The notes beneath the pieces were generated by a model. It was given only the letters and a program-made list of their open reading frames with translations. It was not told the origin of the DNA and searched no databases. The translations under genes were made by a program, and so were the position numbers. DNA of 64,000 nucleotides from Streptomyces parvus (lineage in GTDB: Bacteria; Actinomycetota; Actinomycetes; Streptomycetales; Streptomycetaceae), in NCBI RefSeq assembly GCF_032121415.1, contig NZ_CP135079.1:5952001-6016000 (forward strand), in the 5' to 3' direction. Of the stretch, positions 43,653 through 52,354 are shown in pieces (position 1 is the first letter of the stretch; the number at the start of each line of letters is the position of its first letter).

Positions 43653-45166
43653 TCACGATCAAAGGGCCGGTCGACCACGTCGTGGTGGTCGGCGCGGGAC
43701 TGTCCGGGCTGTCCGCCGCGCTCCACCTGCTCGGCGCGGGTCGCAGGGTGACCGTCGTCGAACGGGACGCGCTGCCCGGCGGGCGGGCCGGTCTCCTGGC
43801 GGAGGGCGGCTACCGCATCGACACCGGGCCGACTGTGCTGACCATGCCGGACCTGGTGGAGGACGCCTTCGCCGCCGTCGGCGACAGGATGGCCGACCGG
43901 CTGGAGCTGATCCGGCTGGACCCCGCCTACCGGGCCAGGTTCGCGGACGGGTCGCAACTCGACGTGCACACCGACGGAGCGGCCATGGAGGCTGCCGTCG
44001 AACAGTTCGCCGGGGCCCGCCAGGCGGTCGGCTACCGGCGGCTGCGGAGCTGGCTGGAGCGGCTGTACCGGGTCCAGATGCGCCGCTTCATCGACGCCAA
44101 CTTCGACTCGCCCCTCCAACTGCTGCACCCCGACCTCGTGCGGCTCGCCGCTCTCGGCGGGTTCGGCCGGCTCGACGCCCGGATCGGGCGCTTCGTCTCC
44201 GACGAGCGGCTGCGCCGGGTCTTCTCCTTCCAGGCGCTGTACGCGGGGGTGCCCCCGGCCCGGGCCCTGGCCGCGTACGCGGTGATCGCCTACATGGACA
44301 CGGTCGCCGGGGTGTACTTCCCACGCGGCGGCATGCACGCCCTGCCCACCGCGATGGCCCGGGCCGCCGCCGACGCGGGAGGCGAGTTCCGCTACGGGCA
44401 GACCGTGCGGCGGCTGGAGCGTTCCGGCGACCGGATCACCGCGGTCGTCACCGACCGTGAACGCATCCCGTGCGACGCGGTGGTCCTGACCCCCGACCTG
44501 CCCGTCAGCTACCGCCTCCTGGGCCACGCCCCGCGCCGGCCGCTGCCGCTGAGGCACTCGCCGTCCGCGGTGATCCTGCACGCGGGCACGGACCGCACCT
44601 GGCCGGATCTCGCACACCACACCATCTCCTTCGGGGCCGCGTGGAAGAGCACCTTCCGCCAGCTCACCCGCACCGGCGAGCTGATGTCGGACCCCTCGCT
44701 CCTGATCACCCGGCCCACGGCCACCGACCCCTCCCTGGCCCCGCCCGGCAAACACCTCCACTACATCCTCGCGCCCTGCCCGAACACCACGATCGGGCCC
44801 GGCGTACGGGAGTGGGCGGAGCTCGGCCCCCGCTACCGGGACGAGCTGCTCGCCTGGCTGGAGCGGCGCGAGATGCCCGGTCTGAGCGCGGCGATCGAGC
44901 AGGAAGGACTGGTCACCCCCGTCGACTGGACGGCGCAGGGCCACGCGGCCGGCACGCCGTTCGCCGTGGCCCACACCTTCCCCCAGACCGGTCCGTTCCG
45001 CCCGCGCAACCTGGTGCGGGGCACCGCCAACGCCGTCCTCGCGGGGTGCGGCACCACTCCGGGCGTCGGCGTGCCGACCGTGCTGATCTCGGGGAAGCTG
45101 GCGGCGCAGAGGATCACCGGCCCACCCGCCGCCCCATCCCGACGCACGAGAGGCACCGCCGTATGA
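43649..45166 (+). CDS. crtI: Phytoene desaturase
   Basis: 505 aa from GTG at 43649, overlapping the crtE stop (GTGA), with AAGGAGG upstream. It desaturates phytoene in four steps to lycopene using FAD. The dinucleotide-binding motif is VVVGAGLSGLSAALHL, with DTGPTVLTMPDL and the YFPRGGMHALP region typical of CrtI. The C-terminal GCGTTPGVGVPTVLISGK is the family FAD-contact signature. It is second in the operon and followed by crtB with an ATGA overlap. Confidence 0.95.
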   Translation: MITIKGPVDHVVVVGAGLSGLSAALHLLGAGRRVTVVERDALPGGRAGLLAEGGYRIDTGPTVLTMPDLVEDAFAAVGDRMADRLELIRLDPAYRARFADGSQLDVHTDGAAMEAAVEQFAGARQAVGYRRLRSWLERLYRVQMRRFIDANFDSPLQLLHPDLVRLAALGGFGRLDARIGRFVSDERLRRVFSFQALYAGVPPARALAAYAVIAYMDTVAGVYFPRGGMHALPTAMARAAADAGGEFRYGQTVRRLERSGDRITAVVTDRERIPCDAVVLTPDLPVSYRLLGHAPRRPLPLRHSPSAVILHAGTDRTWPDLAHHTISFGAAWKSTFRQLTRTGELMSDPSLLITRPTATDPSLAPPGKHLHYILAPCPNTTIGPGVREWAELGPRYRDELLAWLERREMPGLSAAIEQEGLVTPVDWTAQGHAAGTPFAVAHTFPQTGPFRPRNLVRGTANAVLAGCGTTPGVGVPTVLISGKLAAQRITGPPAAPSRRTRGTAV

Positions 45167-46191
45167 CCGCCCGTGAGCTGGACGCCGCAGGCATCCACGA
45201 GCCCGGCCTCCGCGCCGCCTACACCCGCTGCCGCGACCTCAACGCCCGTCACGGCAAGACCTACTTCCTCGCGACGCGGCTGCTGCCCATCGACAGGCGG
45301 GCGGCCGTGCACGCCCTGTACGGCTTCGCCCGCCGGGCCGACGACATCGTTGACGACCTCGAATCCACCGCCACCACCGAGGAGCGCACTGCCGCCCTGG
45401 CGGCCCTGGAGGCGCAGTTGGCGTGCGGGTTGCGCGACGGACGGGCCACCGAGCCGGTGATCCGGGCACTCGCCGACACGGCCGGCCGCTACGGCATCGA
45501 CCACCGGTACTTCGCCGACTTCCTGGCCTCCATGCGCAGCGATCTGACGGTCACCGGCTACGCCTCGCTGGACGACCTGGGCGGCTACATGCACGGGTCG
45601 GCCGCGGTGATCGGCCTGCAGATGCTGCCGGTGCTCGGAACGGTGGTCCGGCGCGAGGAAGCCGCCGGGCCCGCGGCCGCGCTGGGTATCGCCTTCCAGC
45701 TGACCAACTTCCTGCGGGACGTCGGCGAGGACCTGGACCGGGGCAGGCTCTACCTCCCGGCCGACCTGATCGCCGCCCACGGAGTGGACCGGGCACGCCT
45801 GGAGTGGAGCCGACGCACCGGTGCGCGGGACACCAGGATCACCGCAGCGCTGCGGGCGTTCGCCGCGCACACGAGGACGGTCTACCGCCAGGCCCTGCCG
45901 GGACTGGGGATGCTGGACCCGGTCACCCGGCCCTGCATCCGTACGGCGTTCGTGCTCTACAGCGGCATCCTCGACGCGATCGAGGCCGAGGACTACGCGG
46001 TCCTGCACCGCCGCGCCGTCGTCCCACGCCGACGCCGGGCGGTCGTGGCGCTGGACGGGCTCGCCCGCGCGCTCGCGGCCCGCGCCCCGGTCCGTCACCG
46101 CACGGAGCCGGCGCCCGGCCGGCGCCCCGCCACCCTGGCCCGTACCGTCGTCACCGGCATCGCCACGCCCGTACGGGGGGAGGCTGCGTGA
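45163..46191 (+). CDS. crtB: Phytoene synthase
   Basis: 342 aa. It couples two geranylgeranyl diphosphates head to head to 15-cis-phytoene. Both Asp-rich motifs are present: ARRADDIVDD and FLRDVGEDLDRGRLYLP. YFLATRLLP near the N-terminus is typical. The ATG overlaps the crtI stop (ATGA), and its own stop overlaps the crtV GTG. The C-terminus has a basic, alanine-rich tail past the catalytic domain. Confidence 0.95.
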   Translation: MTARELDAAGIHEPGLRAAYTRCRDLNARHGKTYFLATRLLPIDRRAAVHALYGFARRADDIVDDLESTATTEERTAALAALEAQLACGLRDGRATEPVIRALADTAGRYGIDHRYFADFLASMRSDLTVTGYASLDDLGGYMHGSAAVIGLQMLPVLGTVVRREEAAGPAAALGIAFQLTNFLRDVGEDLDRGRLYLPADLIAAHGVDRARLEWSRRTGARDTRITAALRAFAAHTRTVYRQALPGLGMLDPVTRPCIRTAFVLYSGILDAIEAEDYAVLHRRAVVPRRRRAVVALDGLARALAARAPVRHRTEPAPGRRPATLARTVVTGIATPVRGEAA

Positions 46192-47192
46192 GCCCGTCCG
46201 CACGAGGCCGCATCCCGTTGCGACTGCGGCGCGCACCCGTTCCGTGGGAACGGCAGGAGCCGACCTGGCGGGCCGCGAAGCCCTCCCTCATCGCCCAGGC
46301 CCTCAAAAGGGCGCAGAGTCGGCCCTCCGGCAACTGGTACGTCATCGGCGCCTCGCGCGGCCTTCCCCCGGGGAAGACCCTCGGCATCACGGTCGGTTCC
46401 ACCGAGATCGTCGCCTGGCGCGACGGCGACGGCAGGCTGCGCACCGGCCCGGGGGCCTGTCCCCACCTCGGGGCGCCCTTGCGGGAGAGCCCCGTGCGCT
46501 GCGGCGCGCTGGTCTGCCACTGGCACGGTCTCGCCCTGGACGGCGGGCCTTTCGCCGGATGGGAGCCCTACCCGGCCTTCGACGACGGCGTGCTGCTCTG
46601 GGTGCGGCTGGACCGCATGGGCGGCGAGAAGCCCACCGAGCGGCCCCGCGTTCCGGTCCGGCCACGTCTGGGCGACGGCGTCGACGCCGTCTACTGCGGG
46701 GTGGGGCGGTGCGAGCCGGAGGACGTGGTGGCCAACCGGCTCGACCCCTGGCACGGAGCCTGGTTCCACCCGTACTCCTTCGTCGACCTGACCGTGACCG
46801 GCGCACCCGACGACAGCGCCGGGGACGACGACGGGTTCCTGGTCGAGGTGTCCTTCAAGGTGGCCGGCCGGCTTGTCGTCCCGGTCCTGGCCAGGTTCAC
46901 CGCGCCCGAGCCCCGCACCGTCGTCATGCACATCATCGAGGGCGAAGGGGCGGGGTCCGTGGTCGAGACCCACGCCACTCCTCTGGCCCCGGACGGGCAC
47001 GGCCGGCCTCGCACCGCCGTCGTCGAGGCGCTTGTCGCGGCGTCCGACCGCCGTGGGTTCGCGGTGGCCCGGGCGGCTGCGCCGATGCTCCGGCCGCTGA
47101 TGCGGGCATCGGCCGGCCGGTTGTGGCGCGACGACCTGGCGTACGCCGAGCGGCGCTGGGAGCTGCGGGCGCAGGGGCGGTTCCCCGGCTGA
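46188..47192 (+). CDS. crtV: Rieske-type DUF5914 protein of the carotenoid operon
   Basis: 334 aa from GTG at 46188 (GGGGGGAGG upstream, GTGA overlap with crtB). A Rieske iron-sulfur domain occupies about residues 40-150, with the ligand motifs CPHLGAPL and CHWHG (CxH...CxxH). The C-terminal region (DPWHGAWFHPYSF on) is the DUF5914-type domain and lacks an obvious mononuclear iron triad. The gene takes the crtV place in the streptomycete crtEIBV operon. The older label methylesterase does not fit a Rieske protein; oxygenase or electron-transfer function is more likely. Its step in isorenieratene formation is not settled. Confidence 0.8.
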   Translation: MSPSARGRIPLRLRRAPVPWERQEPTWRAAKPSLIAQALKRAQSRPSGNWYVIGASRGLPPGKTLGITVGSTEIVAWRDGDGRLRTGPGACPHLGAPLRESPVRCGALVCHWHGLALDGGPFAGWEPYPAFDDGVLLWVRLDRMGGEKPTERPRVPVRPRLGDGVDAVYCGVGRCEPEDVVANRLDPWHGAWFHPYSFVDLTVTGAPDDSAGDDDGFLVEVSFKVAGRLVVPVLARFTAPEPRTVVMHIIEGEGAGSVVETHATPLAPDGHGRPRTAVVEALVAASDRRGFAVARAAAPMLRPLMRASAGRLWRDDLAYAERRWELRAQGRFPG

Positions 47193-47220
47193 CGTCCGTG
47201 GCACCGGACGGGGAACCGCC
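47176..47220. terminator. Bidirectional hairpin between the two crt operons
   Basis: An outer 11-bp stem GGCGGTTCCCC (47176-47186) pairs with GGGGAACCGCC (47210-47220). Inside it GTCCG (47194-47198) pairs with CGGAC (47205-47209). The left arm lies in the last codons of crtV, and the right arm ends 10 bp before the crtU stop. Confidence 0.75.
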
Positions 47221-47229
47221 GTTCGTGCG

Positions 47230-48783
47230 TCAGCCGCCGAGTGCGGCGAGCCCCCGCAGCGGCAGGGACCGTCCGGTGCGCGGGACCGTCCACAGGGTCT
47301 GCCCGCGTACGCCCCACCGTTCCAGGTGCGCGTTGGCGGCGAGGAACCCGCTGGTGGCCGCGCGCTCCATCAGCGCCACCGGCAGCCCGGTGCGCACCAG
47401 GTCCCCGGCGACCGTGACGGCGGGGTCCGGGCTGCGTACGCCCGGCCGGTCCCGGTAGCCGCCCACCGGGAACATCGGGCAGTCCGCCCGCCATTCGTGG
47501 CGCTCGTCGACCACCCGGGCGCGGGAGGCCTCCGGGTAGATCCGGTGCAGCTGACGGACCGCCTCGGCCTGGACCGCGCCGCGGTCGGCGTCCGGGGAGA
47601 CGGCGTAGGCGTGCAGTTCCAGGACCGAGCCGTCGGTGCGCCGGGCCCAGCGCGCCGCCTCGCCCTCCCAGCGGTCCAGGACGCTCACGTTGTCCAGTGG
47701 GCCGTAGCCGCTGGTGCCGAGGAACCCGGGCCGGTCGGGCGCCATCGGGCGGTCCAGCCAGAGCCGTGACACCAGGAACGGCGGGGCGGTCCGCAACCGG
47801 TCGATCCGCGCACGCCAGTCCGGGTCGCCCAGCTCGGGGGAGGCGGCCACGACCTGGCGCAGCCCGGCGCCGTCCAGAGCCAGGACGAGGGCGTCGCAAC
47901 GCACGGTGTCCTGATCGGTGGTGACGTTGAGGCCGCCGTCGGGCTGCGGGCACACCTGTCGGACGGGGGTGTTCGTGCGCACGGCGACGCCGTGGCTCTC
48001 CAGATAGCCGCGCAGCGGGTCCCACAGGGCGGCGGGGAAGGGCTCGGCGGGGACGTCGAAGAGCAGGCCCTCGCTGGAGCCGAGGAAGTAGATGTGGAAC
48101 ATCAGGACCAGCTCGGCGGCGGACAGTTCGCGCGGGTCGGCGAAGAAGCTGCGGGAGAAGACCTCGAAGGCCAGGTGGTGGGCGGCCTCCGGGAAGCGGA
48201 TGCGGGCGAGGAAGTCGTGGGCGCTGACCCCGTCGAGTTGCTCGTAGACCTCCGGCACCCGCACGTCCAGCAGCGGCAGCGCGGCGCGCGGATCCATCCT
48301 GGCCAGGTCGCGGACGCCGAAGGTCGGGCTGAGCGCGACGAACCCGAGAGCGCTGAACGGCGGGGTGCGCGGGACGCGGGCGAAGCTGTCGTGCAGTCCG
48401 GAGCTGTGCCGCAGGGGGTAGTCGGGCAGCGGGGTCAGTGAGTCGAGGCCGGGGTCGACCCGGCGCAGCAGCCCGCGCAGGTTGTAGTACTGACGGAAGA
48501 AGGCGTGGAAGCCGCGGCTCATGGTGACGGTCGAACCGTCCGCGAGCCGGGTCGGCCACCCCGCCAGCCGCCCGCCGAGATCCGGCTCGCTCTCGTAGAG
48601 GGTGACACGCACGCCTCGCTCGGCCAGTCCGGTGGCCGCCGCGATCCCGGCGACGCCGCCGCCGACGACCGTGGCGGTGGGGGCCTCGCCGGTGAAACGG
48701 GCCCGGCCCCCGGGCGCGTGGACCACGGCGGCCCGCCGGTCCCTGCCGTGACGGTCGCCCGGGCCGTTCCGCCTCGACGCCAT
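47230..48783 (-). CDS. crtU: Beta-carotene desaturase/methyltransferase-type FAD enzyme (CrtU)
   Basis: 517 aa from the ATG at 48783, sharing one base with the crtT stop (TGATG). An FAD-binding motif VVGGGVAGIAAATGLAERG follows an about 35-residue N-terminal tail. SRGFHAFFRQYYNLRGLL is characteristic of CrtU, which aromatises the beta-ionone rings of beta-carotene with methyl migration to give isorenieratene. The C-terminal AGDLVRTGLPVALMERAATSG is the usual FAD-contact segment. It is last in the leftward crtY-crtT-crtU operon. Confidence 0.92.
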   Translation of the reverse strand: MASRRNGPGDRHGRDRRAAVVHAPGGRARFTGEAPTATVVGGGVAGIAAATGLAERGVRVTLYESEPDLGGRLAGWPTRLADGSTVTMSRGFHAFFRQYYNLRGLLRRVDPGLDSLTPLPDYPLRHSSGLHDSFARVPRTPPFSALGFVALSPTFGVRDLARMDPRAALPLLDVRVPEVYEQLDGVSAHDFLARIRFPEAAHHLAFEVFSRSFFADPRELSAAELVLMFHIYFLGSSEGLLFDVPAEPFPAALWDPLRGYLESHGVAVRTNTPVRQVCPQPDGGLNVTTDQDTVRCDALVLALDGAGLRQVVAASPELGDPDWRARIDRLRTAPPFLVSRLWLDRPMAPDRPGFLGTSGYGPLDNVSVLDRWEGEAARWARRTDGSVLELHAYAVSPDADRGAVQAEAVRQLHRIYPEASRARVVDERHEWRADCPMFPVGGYRDRPGVRSPDPAVTVAGDLVRTGLPVALMERAATSGFLAANAHLERWGVRGQTLWTVPRTGRSLPLRGLAALGG

Positions 48784-49499
48784 CACGCCTCCCGCGCGGT
48801 GCGGCCGACGAAGGTGTGCGTGATGCCGGTCTGCCAGCCGGGCAGCGGCAGGGCGCGGACGTCCCGGAACCCGGCCTCTCGTAGCCGTCCGGCGAACTCC
48901 GGAGCCGTGTCGAAGGCGTTCACGCTCTCCTGGAGGTGGCGGTACAGCCGCGCGTCGCCGGTGAGCCGGCCGGCGGGCCGGATGACCGTCGAACAGACGG
49001 TGTTCCAGACGGCCCGGTCCACCGGTGATCCGCCGAGCGCGTACTCGTGGACGGCGAGCCGGCCGGAGGGGACCAGCAGACGGCGCACCAGGCGCAGGAC
49101 CGCGTCGGCGTCCTGGACGTTGCGGAAGAGGTAGCCGGCGAACACCGCGTCGAAGGAGCCCGGCGCCAGCCGGTCGGCCAGCGCCTCCGCCGTGGCGTGG
49201 ACGAACTCGACGTGCGTCAGCCGGGGTTTGGCCGCCGCCCGCTCCAGCATGCCCGCGGAGGCGTCGACACCGGTGACGCGGGCGAGCGGGGCGACGTCGA
49301 CCAGCGCCTCGGTGGAGGCGCCGGTGCCGCATCCCAGGTCCAGGACGCGCAGTCCCGCACCGCCGTCCGCCAGGCCGAGCCGCCGTGCGGAGCGGCGCAG
49401 ATGCGCGTGGTAGCCGGGGCTGGCCGCGACGAGCCGGTCGTAGGCCGCGGAGCCCCGGTCGAAGGCTTCGGACAGTGCGTCACCGCGCAACAGGGTCAT
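48783..49499 (-). CDS. crtT: SAM-dependent methyltransferase of the carotenoid cluster (CrtT)
   Basis: 238 aa from the ATG at 49499, overlapping the crtY stop (ATGA). Class-I methyltransferase: motif I VLDLGCGTGASTEAL, acidic loop VTGVDASAGML, and FAGYLFRNVQDADAVL, which resembles the ubiquinone/menaquinone UbiE group. It holds the crtT position between crtY and crtU. Its exact role in isorenieratene formation is unclear, since the ring methyl shift itself needs no SAM. The longer frame from 49637 adds unsupported sequence. Confidence 0.88.
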   Translation of the reverse strand: MTLLRGDALSEAFDRGSAAYDRLVAASPGYHAHLRRSARRLGLADGGAGLRVLDLGCGTGASTEALVDVAPLARVTGVDASAGMLERAAAKPRLTHVEFVHATAEALADRLAPGSFDAVFAGYLFRNVQDADAVLRLVRRLLVPSGRLAVHEYALGGSPVDRAVWNTVCSTVIRPAGRLTGDARLYRHLQESVNAFDTAPEFAGRLREAGFRDVRALPLPGWQTGITHTFVGRTAREA

Positions 49500-50755
49500 G
49501 AGCTGCTCTCTTCCGGACGGGCGGGTGGGGGCGGCAGTGGCCGGGGTGGACGGCGGGGGATGAAGGGGAGTTCGGCGACGGTCCGCAGCATCGGAGCGAC
49601 GGGTGTCCGCGCCCCGATGAGCAGGTCCTCGTGCCACCGGGACCCGCCGTCCAGGAAGGCCAGCAGCCGTTCGGCGGGTACCCCGCGGAAGAGGCGGCCG
49701 AAGAAGTCCGGGCCGTCGATCCTGCCGGTGTCCAGCGCCCGCAGCATCACCGCGTCCATCGCCCGCGCCCTCAGCCGGTGGGCAGGTGGCACCCTCAGGG
49801 GCTGGCCCGAGCGCAGCCGGGCGGCGGCGGCACGGCTCTGCCGTTGGATCGCGGCGAAGGTGTACCCCGTCGAGGGGCGGGTCGCGCCGCCCGCGGTGCC
49901 GATGCGATACACCGAACGCCCCACGCGGCGCGGGAAGCGGCCGTCGGTCATGGGGATGACACCGTGCTCGCGCGCCGTCACCTCGAACGCCCCCAGGCCG
50001 AGGATTTCCCGGGTGTACCGGTCCAGGGCCCGCCGGTAGCCGTCGGAGGTCAGCGGCGCGGGGGAGAACTCCGTGTACTCGACGAGCGCGGTGTGCGGAT
50101 CGAGCGGCAGGACGTATCCGAAGGACAGGCCCCGCTCGGGCTGGGGTGTGCGGAAGTCCATCAGGTCCGGTACGGCCGGGTCGAACACGGGCCGTTCGGT
50201 GGCGACGAACCAGCCGGAGAAGTGCTGGAGCAGGGTGGTGCGGGCGGGCGGCAGAACCCGGGGCGGCCGGGAGTCGAACACGTACCGACCACGGACCAGG
50301 GCGCGTTCACCGGCACCGTCCCGGACGCGGACCTCGGCCCCGCCGCCGCGGAGGTCGTGCACCGAACTCACCGTGGCCGACACGCGGCGCACCCCGGGCG
50401 CGCCGGAGAGCCGCCGGTCCACGAGGGCCTCGAAGTCGTCGGAACGCAGCATCTTGTAGCGCAGCCGCGGCAGCCGGGCCACCACGGTCCCCCCGTCGGC
50501 GGTGCGCACCCGCAGCCGGGACCAGGAGGCGGCCAGCGACGCGTCGTAGGGCCCCTGCTCCGGCTCCCAGAAGCACCAGGTCCGGCGCGGCGGACTCAGC
50601 CGCCCCGGAGGCGCGTCGACGAGAACGACGGACAGAGGGCGGCCGCCCGGCGCGCACAGGTGGTGGGCCAGGCTGAGACCGGCCGCCCCGGCCCCGACGA
50701 TGACCGCATCGACGTCGGCGAAATCAGCTGGCACGGCACCCTTCCCGACGGACAT
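49496..50755 (-). CDS. crtY: Lycopene beta-cyclase
   Basis: 419 aa from the ATG at 50755. It cyclises both ends of lycopene to beta-carotene. The FAD/NAD-binding motif VDAVIVGAGAAGLSLAHHL and RRTWCFWEPEQGP match bacterial CrtY. FSFGYVLPLDPHTALVEYTEFS-like sequence (in parts) contains the conserved EYT region, and GTAGGATRPSTGYTF the second FAD contact. It is first in the leftward crtYTU operon. An AT-richer segment (TATGTA, minus strand, 50804-50799) about 45 bp upstream could be its -10 box. Confidence 0.93.
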   Translation of the reverse strand: MSVGKGAVPADFADVDAVIVGAGAAGLSLAHHLCAPGGRPLSVVLVDAPPGRLSPPRRTWCFWEPEQGPYDASLAASWSRLRVRTADGGTVVARLPRLRYKMLRSDDFEALVDRRLSGAPGVRRVSATVSSVHDLRGGGAEVRVRDGAGERALVRGRYVFDSRPPRVLPPARTTLLQHFSGWFVATERPVFDPAVPDLMDFRTPQPERGLSFGYVLPLDPHTALVEYTEFSPAPLTSDGYRRALDRYTREILGLGAFEVTAREHGVIPMTDGRFPRRVGRSVYRIGTAGGATRPSTGYTFAAIQRQSRAAAARLRSGQPLRVPPAHRLRARAMDAVMLRALDTGRIDGPDFFGRLFRGVPAERLLAFLDGGSRWHEDLLIGARTPVAPMLRTVAELPFIPRRPPRPLPPPPARPEESSS

Positions 50756-50996
50756 CGGGCCACGCCCGCAATCCGACTCCGCTTACCCACGCAAGTCATA
50801 CATAGTCAGACGCGGGTGTCGCGCGGCATGACACGCCCGGAAGAGCACTTCTCCCTGATGCGGACCGGTCCTGACCCCCAACGGCGCGGGGCCCGCTCCC
50901 GCTTCGCGCACGGCCCGCTTCACCATGGCTCCCCAGGACGGGGCGTCACGGTGGCAGGCGGCGGCTCCTGGGCGCGGCGAAGGTAGCGGCGGCCGG

Positions 50997-51350
50997 TCAG
51001 ACGGTGATGTTGCGGTCCACGTATTCGAAGACCGAGCCGTCCGGGTGGAGTGCGATGAGGTTGCGGCCCGCCGGGGTCGGCACCGGTCCCGCGATGACGC
51101 GTGCGCCCGCCCGGGTCAGCGCCTCGTTCGCCTCGTCGACGTCCTTGACTGCGATGGTCGCCCCCACCTTGCGCAGCACCTCCAGCTCCGACTCCGGCCC
51201 GCTCATCAGCAGGAAGCAGCCGATCGCGGCCACCGACACCCCACCGCGCTCGAAGCGCAGTGCCGACGTGCCGGTCAGCCCTTCGTAGAAGGCCACCGCG
51301 GCCTCCAGGTCGTCGACGCAGATACGCAGCGTGGCTCCGAGGATCTCCAT
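50997..51350 (-). CDS. VOC-superfamily (glyoxalase-like) protein
   Basis: 117 aa. Single VOC domain: LRICVDDLEAAVAFYEGLTG at the start, then TIAVKDVDEANEALTRAGARVI and IALHPDGSVFEYVDR at the end, with the terminal Glu a typical metal ligand. Substrate unknown. It has no ribosome site; TACCCT lies 7 nt before the ATG, which suggests leaderless expression. Confidence 0.83.
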   Translation of the reverse strand: MEILGATLRICVDDLEAAVAFYEGLTGTSALRFERGGVSVAAIGCFLLMSGPESELEVLRKVGATIAVKDVDEANEALTRAGARVIAGPVPTPAGRNLIALHPDGSVFEYVDRNITV

Positions 51351-51357
51351 GCGTACG

Positions 51358-51363
51358 AGGGTA
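51358..51363 (-). promoter_or_regulatory. -10 box of a probable leaderless VOC-gene promoter
   Basis: On the minus strand TACCCT lies 7 nt before the ATG at 51350, with no Shine-Dalgarno sequence. Confidence 0.4.
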
Positions 51364-51419
51364 GTTGGCGGCCGCGACCGGTGTGATCGATTCCGGGCGG
51401 GCCGGAGCCCCGCTTCACC

Positions 51420-52229
51420 TCACACCCGGCACAGCACCTCACCGTGGGGGACCATGAACCAGCCGTCGTCCTCCCCGCCCCAGGAGCGCCACGCCCCGGA
51501 GATCTCCGTGAGCTGCTCGGCGCTCGCGTGGCCGCCCGCCACCGCCAGCTCGGCGTAGACGGAGTCCGTCGTACGGTCCGCCCACAGGCCGCTCCACCAG
51601 GCGCGGCTCTCCGGGGTGGCGAAACACCAGGCGGCCGCGGTCGGGGCGATGTCGGTGAACCCGGCCTGCCGGGCCCAGGAGAGGAGGCGGCGGCCGGCGT
51701 CGGGCTCGCCGCCGTTGCCACGGGCCACCCGCCCGTACACCTCCTGCCACACGTCGAGGCCGGGGGTCTCCGGATACCAGGTCATCGCCGCGTAGTCGCT
51801 GTCGCGGGCCGCGACCACGCCGCCGGGCCGGCAGACCCGCCGCATCTCGCGCAGCGCCCGGACCGGGTCGCCCACGTGCTGGAGCACCTGGTGGGCGTGG
51901 ACCACGTCGAAGGAGTCGTCGGCGAACTCCAGGGCGTGCACGTCGGCCACGGCGAACTCGACGTTCTCCAGGCCCCGTTCGGCCACCACCGCGGCGGCCT
52001 GGTCGAGCACGCCACTGCTGGCGTCCACCGCGGTGACCCGGCCCGGTGCGACCAACGCGGCCAGATCGGCGGTGATGGTCCCGGGGCCGCAGCCGACGTC
52101 CAGCACGGCCAGACCGGGGCGGAGTTCGCCGAGGAGGTAGGCGGCCGAGTTGGCGGCGGTCCGCCAGCGGTGCGAGCGCAGGACCGACTCGTGGTGTCCG
52201 TGCGTGTACACGGCGGTGTCCTTCGGCAT
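51420..52229 (-). CDS. Class-I SAM-dependent methyltransferase
   Basis: 269 aa. The UbiE/methyltransferase-11 core is complete: VLDVGCGPGTITADLA (motif I), VTAVDASSGVLDQA (acidic loop), DSFDVVHAHQVLQHVGDP and LREMRRVCRPGGVVAARD. The N-terminal YTHGHHESVLRSHRWRTAANSAAYL is typical of an actinobacterial group of small-molecule methyltransferases. The substrate is unknown. A purine-rich GGGAGAGGGAGAGGG stretch precedes the ATG. It is 70 bp upstream of the VOC gene on the same strand. Confidence 0.87.
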   Translation of the reverse strand: MPKDTAVYTHGHHESVLRSHRWRTAANSAAYLLGELRPGLAVLDVGCGPGTITADLAALVAPGRVTAVDASSGVLDQAAAVVAERGLENVEFAVADVHALEFADDSFDVVHAHQVLQHVGDPVRALREMRRVCRPGGVVAARDSDYAAMTWYPETPGLDVWQEVYGRVARGNGGEPDAGRRLLSWARQAGFTDIAPTAAAWCFATPESRAWWSGLWADRTTDSVYAELAVAGGHASAEQLTEISGAWRSWGGEDDGWFMVPHGEVLCRV

Positions 52230-52354
52230 GACGTGACGCCCTCTCCCTCTCCCGGAAGCCCCGCGCCGACGGGCGCGGTGACGGAACCACCGTACGCCGT
52301 CATGTCGGATGGTGAGATAGGCGTCTTGCTATGCGGACTTGCGCTCCTGGAGTG

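Noticed and set aside
50799..50834. Promoter pair for crtY on the minus strand
   Set aside because: TATGTA could be a -10 box, but no -35 sequence occurs at a normal distance (the nearest, GTGTCA, is 24 bp away), so it is mentioned only within the crtY entry.
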